A DNA stretch of 64,000 bases from assembly GCF_002288925.2 (NCBI RefSeq), contig NW_022097993.1, forward strand, positions 6,945,537 to 7,009,536. Reading direction: 5' to 3'. This DNA comes from Delphinapterus leucas (Eukaryota > Chordata > Mammalia > Artiodactyla > Monodontidae). The translations under genes were made by a program, and so were the position numbers. Positions 60,175-64,000 of the stretch are shown one piece after another (positions within the stretch are counted from its first letter, which is position 1; the number at the start of each line of letters is the position of its first letter). The notes beneath the pieces are model-generated. The model made no database searches, was not told the origin of the DNA, and was given only the letters and a program-made list of their open reading frames with translations.

Positions 60175-60900
60175 TTCAAGTTAACAAATATTGAGTACCT
60201 ACTGGGTGCCAGACACTCTTGTGTGTGCCTGGGGATCATTGGTGAGCAAAATACGCACATTCCTGCCCTCACAGAGTTTACATTATAGTGAGGGGTAGCA
60301 GGGAAGACAATAAACAAAAATAAATTGTACAGTATGTTAGCAGGTAGTCAATTCTATGGGGAAAAAAGACCAAAGGGGACAGCTGGCATGGGGCTGGGCT
60401 GATTGGGTGTAGTAGTAAATGAGGTATGAAGATGGGTTTCAATGGGGTGGTTAGATTAGATAAAAACTGTAGAGGTGAGGGAGCTAGTCAAGCAGATATA
60501 TAGGGAAAGGGCATTAAAGAGGGAGCAGCTTAGAGCGGGTGCCCTCATGTGCCCAGCATGTTCAAGAACACGAAGGCAGGAGCAGTTATGGCTGACCGAG
60601 TGGGAGAGGAGAAGGCGGAGAGGTAAGAAGCGGTCGCACCAAGGAGGGCCTTGCAGGCTATTGTCAGGACTTGGGCTTTTACTCTGAGCGGTATGGGGAG
60701 CCATTGCAGAGTTTCTCACAGAAGAGAGGCTTATATGTTCTAAAGAGGACTGGCTTGGCTGTCATGTTGAAATAGAGCATAGGGGACCCAGGGTAGAAGC
60801 AGGCAGACCCATCAGGAAGCCTCGTGCAGCTACTCGGGTAAGGAGTGATGGAGGCAATGGAAAGTGGTCGGATTATGAACAGAGGAGGAGTTTTACTCAT
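60175..60900 (+). mobile_element. ancient mammalian interspersed repeat (same family as 10850-12960)
   Basis: Starts ATTGAGTACCTACTGGGTGCC and continues through AGGGCCTTGCAGGCTATTGT and GGAGCCATTGCAGAG. Family seen but not safely named. Confidence 0.6.
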
Positions 60901-60924
60901 CAGCCACTTAGACCTTGCCCTTCT

Positions 60925-61102
60925 CCATCCACCCATCCACCCATCCACCCATCCACCCATCCACCCATCCACCCATCCACCCATCCACCCACCCACCCAC
61001 CCATCCACCCATCCACCCACCCATCCACCCATCCACCCATCCACCCATCCACCCATCCATCCATCCATCCATCCATCCATCCATCCATCCATCCATCCAT
61101 CC
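60925..61102 (+). repeat. (CCAT/CCAC)n tetranucleotide microsatellite, 178 bp
   Basis: Starts as alternating CCAT-CCAC units, has blocks of CCAC, and ends in pure CCAT. Open frames across it in several frames (His-Pro-rich, or Trp-Gly-Met-Asp-rich on the minus strand) are artefacts of the period. Confidence 0.97.
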
Positions 61103-61400
61103 AACAATTACTTACTGAAAGCCTACTTTGTGTAAGGCACTGTTCTCAGCTCTGAGAATACAAGTGTGAACTAGACCGGCAAGCTGTTCTATGGAACTTA
61201 CATTCTAGTCAGTGGACGTAGACAGTAAATAAATTCAGAAGCATGGTAATGGTCTACAATGGGAACGGCTGTAAAGGAATCAACAGTGTGATCTCAGGAA
61301 AAGTGCCGGAGTGGAAGCTAGAAAAGGCCTCAGAGGAGGTGTCATTTGAAACAAGACCAGAAAAGAAGGGGTCTACTGTGCTAAAACTCAGGAGAAAAGC
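61103..61400 (+). mobile_element. ancient repeat, second copy of the 60175 type
   Basis: Begins CAACAATTACTTACTGAAAG and GGCACTGTTCTCAGCTCTGA. The microsatellite abuts its first bases and probably grew from them. Confidence 0.55.
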
Positions 61401-61785
61401 ATTGAGGGGAAAGGGAAGTTGCTTTGCGTCTTTAATTGCAGATAGAAGACCAGTGTTGTTGAAACACAGGGAGCTGGAGAAAGACGGCAGCAGTGGCTAC
61501 CTCTTCCCCCGTGACCAACACAACACCTGGCCCTCTTCCTACACTCAAGGTCCAGATGGCTTTTTTTCTGGTTTCATGTTACACAACACAGTCTGATAAC
61601 CATAGCATTGATTTATGCAAAAGTCTAAACAGAAACTAGCAGGTGAACATTCTGTTCCAGACAGTTGTTGTTACTGTTATTAGCAAGAACTAGAAGCTGA
61701 GGAAATACAGTTAAGGGGAGATCAAACACACAGCAGTTATGTTTGAACCTGATCCCAAATCAAAATCTATCTCATTCAGAATCCC

Positions 61786-62000
61786 TTTTTTTTTTTTTTT
61801 TTTTTTTGCGGTACGCGGGCCTCTCACTGTTGTGGCCTCTCCCGTTGCGGAGCATAGGCTCCGGACGCGCAGGCCCAGCGGCCATGGCTCACGGGCCCAG
61901 CCACCCCGCGGCATGTGGGATCTTTGCGGACTGGGGCATGAACCCGTGTCCCCTGCGTCGGCAGGCGGACTCTCAACCACTGCGCCACCAGGGAAGCTCC
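61786..62000 (-). mobile_element. young CHR-2-like SINE, antisense
   Basis: Near-intact short CHR form with a long T tail (over 20 T) and a perfect 9-bp duplication CAGAATCCC (61777-61785 and 62001-62009). Confidence 0.93.
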
Positions 62001-62179
62001 CAGAATCCCATTTTTAAAATCCACTATGTACCATGTTACTTCTTAGATGGGGAAAGAAGAAAAAAATACTTAGGACAACTGTACTAGTTGGTTCCCTCAT
62101 AGACTTTATTCTGTGTGAACACTGCTGATTCACTGGTTATGTTTGGTAAATCTGCATCTTAATGATTGGCGATTTTTTA

Positions 62180-62200
62180 TTCTCTCTCTCTCTCTCTCTC
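62180..62200 (+). repeat. (TC)n microsatellite
   Basis: Short pure TC run. A short TA run follows at about 62284-62299. Confidence 0.85.
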
Positions 62201-62299
62201 CTCTGTGATTCCCATGAAGCTGACCATGTATCTGCTCTGACTGCCTGTCTCTATTGAAATTATAGTTTTACAGTTGTTTCTAATATATATATATATATA

Positions 62300-63010
62300 A
62301 GCAACTCCAAGTCAAGGATATTTTGAAGAACTCATTAGTGAGGAAAACCAATCAAAACATAAGACATTTTCTAAATGTTTATCTTAGTATAATACACCAG
62401 AGGGCGGTCATGATTAAATGTTTACAATTAAATTGCTTGGAGACTAGAGAGCTGTCTACTGAAATGGGTATTTCAAAGCACACATGAAGTTTGCCAGAGG
62501 AAGAGGAGATCACAGTATTAGATTCTGCAGCCTTAGTGCTAGAATATAATAAATGTGTGTGTATGTATATACTTGTATGGCTTTCATTTTTGGTTTTTAA
62601 TTATGTGATCACTGGTTTCCAATTATAAATGTTCCATTAGTATAATGAAAGATGGGCTGTTTCCTTTAATTCTGAGACTAGGTCAGATCTTCATTGACCT
62701 CTTGTAGGAGGCTGTCATCTTCCCTTTGGGGAGTTGCTAAAAGGATTCTCTGGTGTTATTCTGACGATTAAAGGCGAATGTCTTTGTTTGGCCTTGTTAA
62801 TCTCTTTCCAGGCCATTTTACCCCAATTAATGTGCTAAATGTTTTATTCATGGCCATTACTATTGGATACTTTTCCCATGGTGCTTTTTCTTAAAACCGT
62901 ATCTTCTTTGGGAAACCAGAATGTGATGAATCATTGTGACTGTTTTGGTCACAAAAATACACCTTTAGAGTCTGGTCATTTCCCACCTTGATTCTATCCT
63001 AATGATCATT
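62300..63010. other. intergenic, no feature seen
   Basis: AT-rich sequence with nothing recognisable. Confidence 0.4.
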
Positions 63011-63014
63011 GTAA

Positions 63015-64000
63015 TGATTATTTATTTATTTGTATTTATTTTAATTTTTAATTGAAGTATAGCTGACTTACAACATTGTATTAGTTTCAGGTGTACAATA
63101 TAGTAATTTGATACTTTTAGATTTCACTTCATACAAAGTTACTATAAAACATTGACTGTATTCCATGTGCTGTACATTATATCCTTGTAAGTTATTTATT
63201 TTATACCTAGTTGCTTGTACCTTTTAATCCCCTTCACCTATTTTTCCCCTCCCCCAACCCCACTCTGCCCTGGTAAACACTATTTTGTTCTCTGTACCTT
63301 TGAGTCTGTTTCTGTTCTGTATGTTTGTTTGTTTTATTTTTTAGATTCCACATGTATGTGAAGACATACAGTATTTGTCCTTCTTTGTCTGATTTATTGC
63401 ACTAAGCATAATACCCTCCAGATCCACCCATATTGTTGCAATGGCAAAATTTTATTCTTTTTTATGGCTGAGGAATATTCCACTGTGTATATATGGCACA
63501 TCTTAATCCATTCGTCCACTGGTGGGCACTTACTTGTTTTCCATATCTTGGCTATTGTAAATAATACTGCTATGAACACAGACGTTCATGTATCTTTTCC
63601 AATTAATGTTTGCATTTTCTTTGGATAAATACCCAGGAGTGGAATTGCTAGATTGTATGACAGTTTTATTTTTAATTTTTGTTTTCCATACTGACTGTAC
63701 CAATTTACATTTCCAGACACAACCTCGCCAACACTTGCTATTTCTTGCCTTTTTGATGATAGCCATTCTGACAGGTGTGGGTGATATTGTGGTTTTGATT
63801 TGCATTTCCCTGATGATTAGCGATGTTGAGCGTCTTTTCATGTGCCTGTTGGCTGCCTGTATGTCTTCTTTGGAAAAATGCCTATTTAGGTCCTCTGCTT
63901 TTTTTTTTTTAATTGGATTGCTTTTTTTTGATATTGAGTTGTATGAGTTTTTAAAAATATATTTTGAATATTAACCCCTTATCAGACATAATGTTTGCAA
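63015..64000 (-). mobile_element. L1, antisense, runs off the window end
   Basis: Reverse L1 3'UTR (TTCAGGTGTACAATATAGTA) followed by the ORF2 C-terminus in reverse, with broken pieces at 63841-63530 and 63579-63394. Older than the L1 in intron 6; its 5' extent lies outside the window. Confidence 0.85.

Noticed and set aside
60925..61102. CRISPR-like regular repeat
   Set aside because: A tandem tetranucleotide without spacers, in a mammalian genome.
60679..61107. Open frames rich in W, G, M, D or H, P, S across the tetranucleotide repeat
   Set aside because: A tetranucleotide microsatellite without stops is open in all frames. The products have no gene context.

Overview
The window is nuclear DNA of a mammal, most likely a cetacean. 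The evidence is a set of CHR-type tRNA-Glu-derived SINEs (whale/hippo lineage) in both orientations, some nearly undecayed with perfect target-site duplications. There is also a cetartiodactyl-type L1, ancient mammalian MIR/L2/MaLR/hAT repeats, and no recognisable BovB element, which argues against a ruminant. The species cannot be fixed by eye.

Two protein-coding genes lie head to tail on the plus strand, the same relative arrangement I recall for the human 6q14 locus. TMEM30A (CDC50A, the P4-ATPase flippase beta subunit) has seven coding exons between 4234 and 43875. They join in frame to a complete 362-codon reading frame. COX7A2 (cytochrome c oxidase subunit 7A2) has four coding exons between 51453 and 56815 and encodes 83 residues. 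Each gene starts in its own GC-rich, CpG-dense promoter region (about 3580-4700 and 51170-51600). Their products do not act in one pathway: one serves lipid flipping in secretory and plasma membranes, the other the mitochondrial respiratory chain.

Layout: 1-3580 is upstream intergenic DNA with an LTR-like piece, a young SINE and a 5'-truncated L1. 3580-4700 is the TMEM30A promoter and exon 1. 4471-27214 is a 22.7 kb intron 1 dense in repeats, including a MaLR provirus-like structure nested in an old L1. 27215-36320 holds exons 2-6. 36321-43681 is intron 6, which has a U12-type 5' splice site and carries a 5 kb antisense L1 just upstream of the last exon. 43682 to about 47020 is exon 7 with a long 3'UTR. 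About 47020-51170 is intergenic. 51170-56970 is COX7A2. 56970-64000 is intergenic repeats, with a large tetranucleotide microsatellite and an old L1 running off the edge.

The most interesting points are the minor-spliceosome (U12) signature of TMEM30A intron 6 next to an in-exon consensus GTAAGT donor that would remove 28 codons in frame, the L1 in that same intron, the GGC/polyglycine-capable tract in the TMEM30A 5' region, and the multi-layer nested retroelements. I found no evidence of a wholly new biological system.
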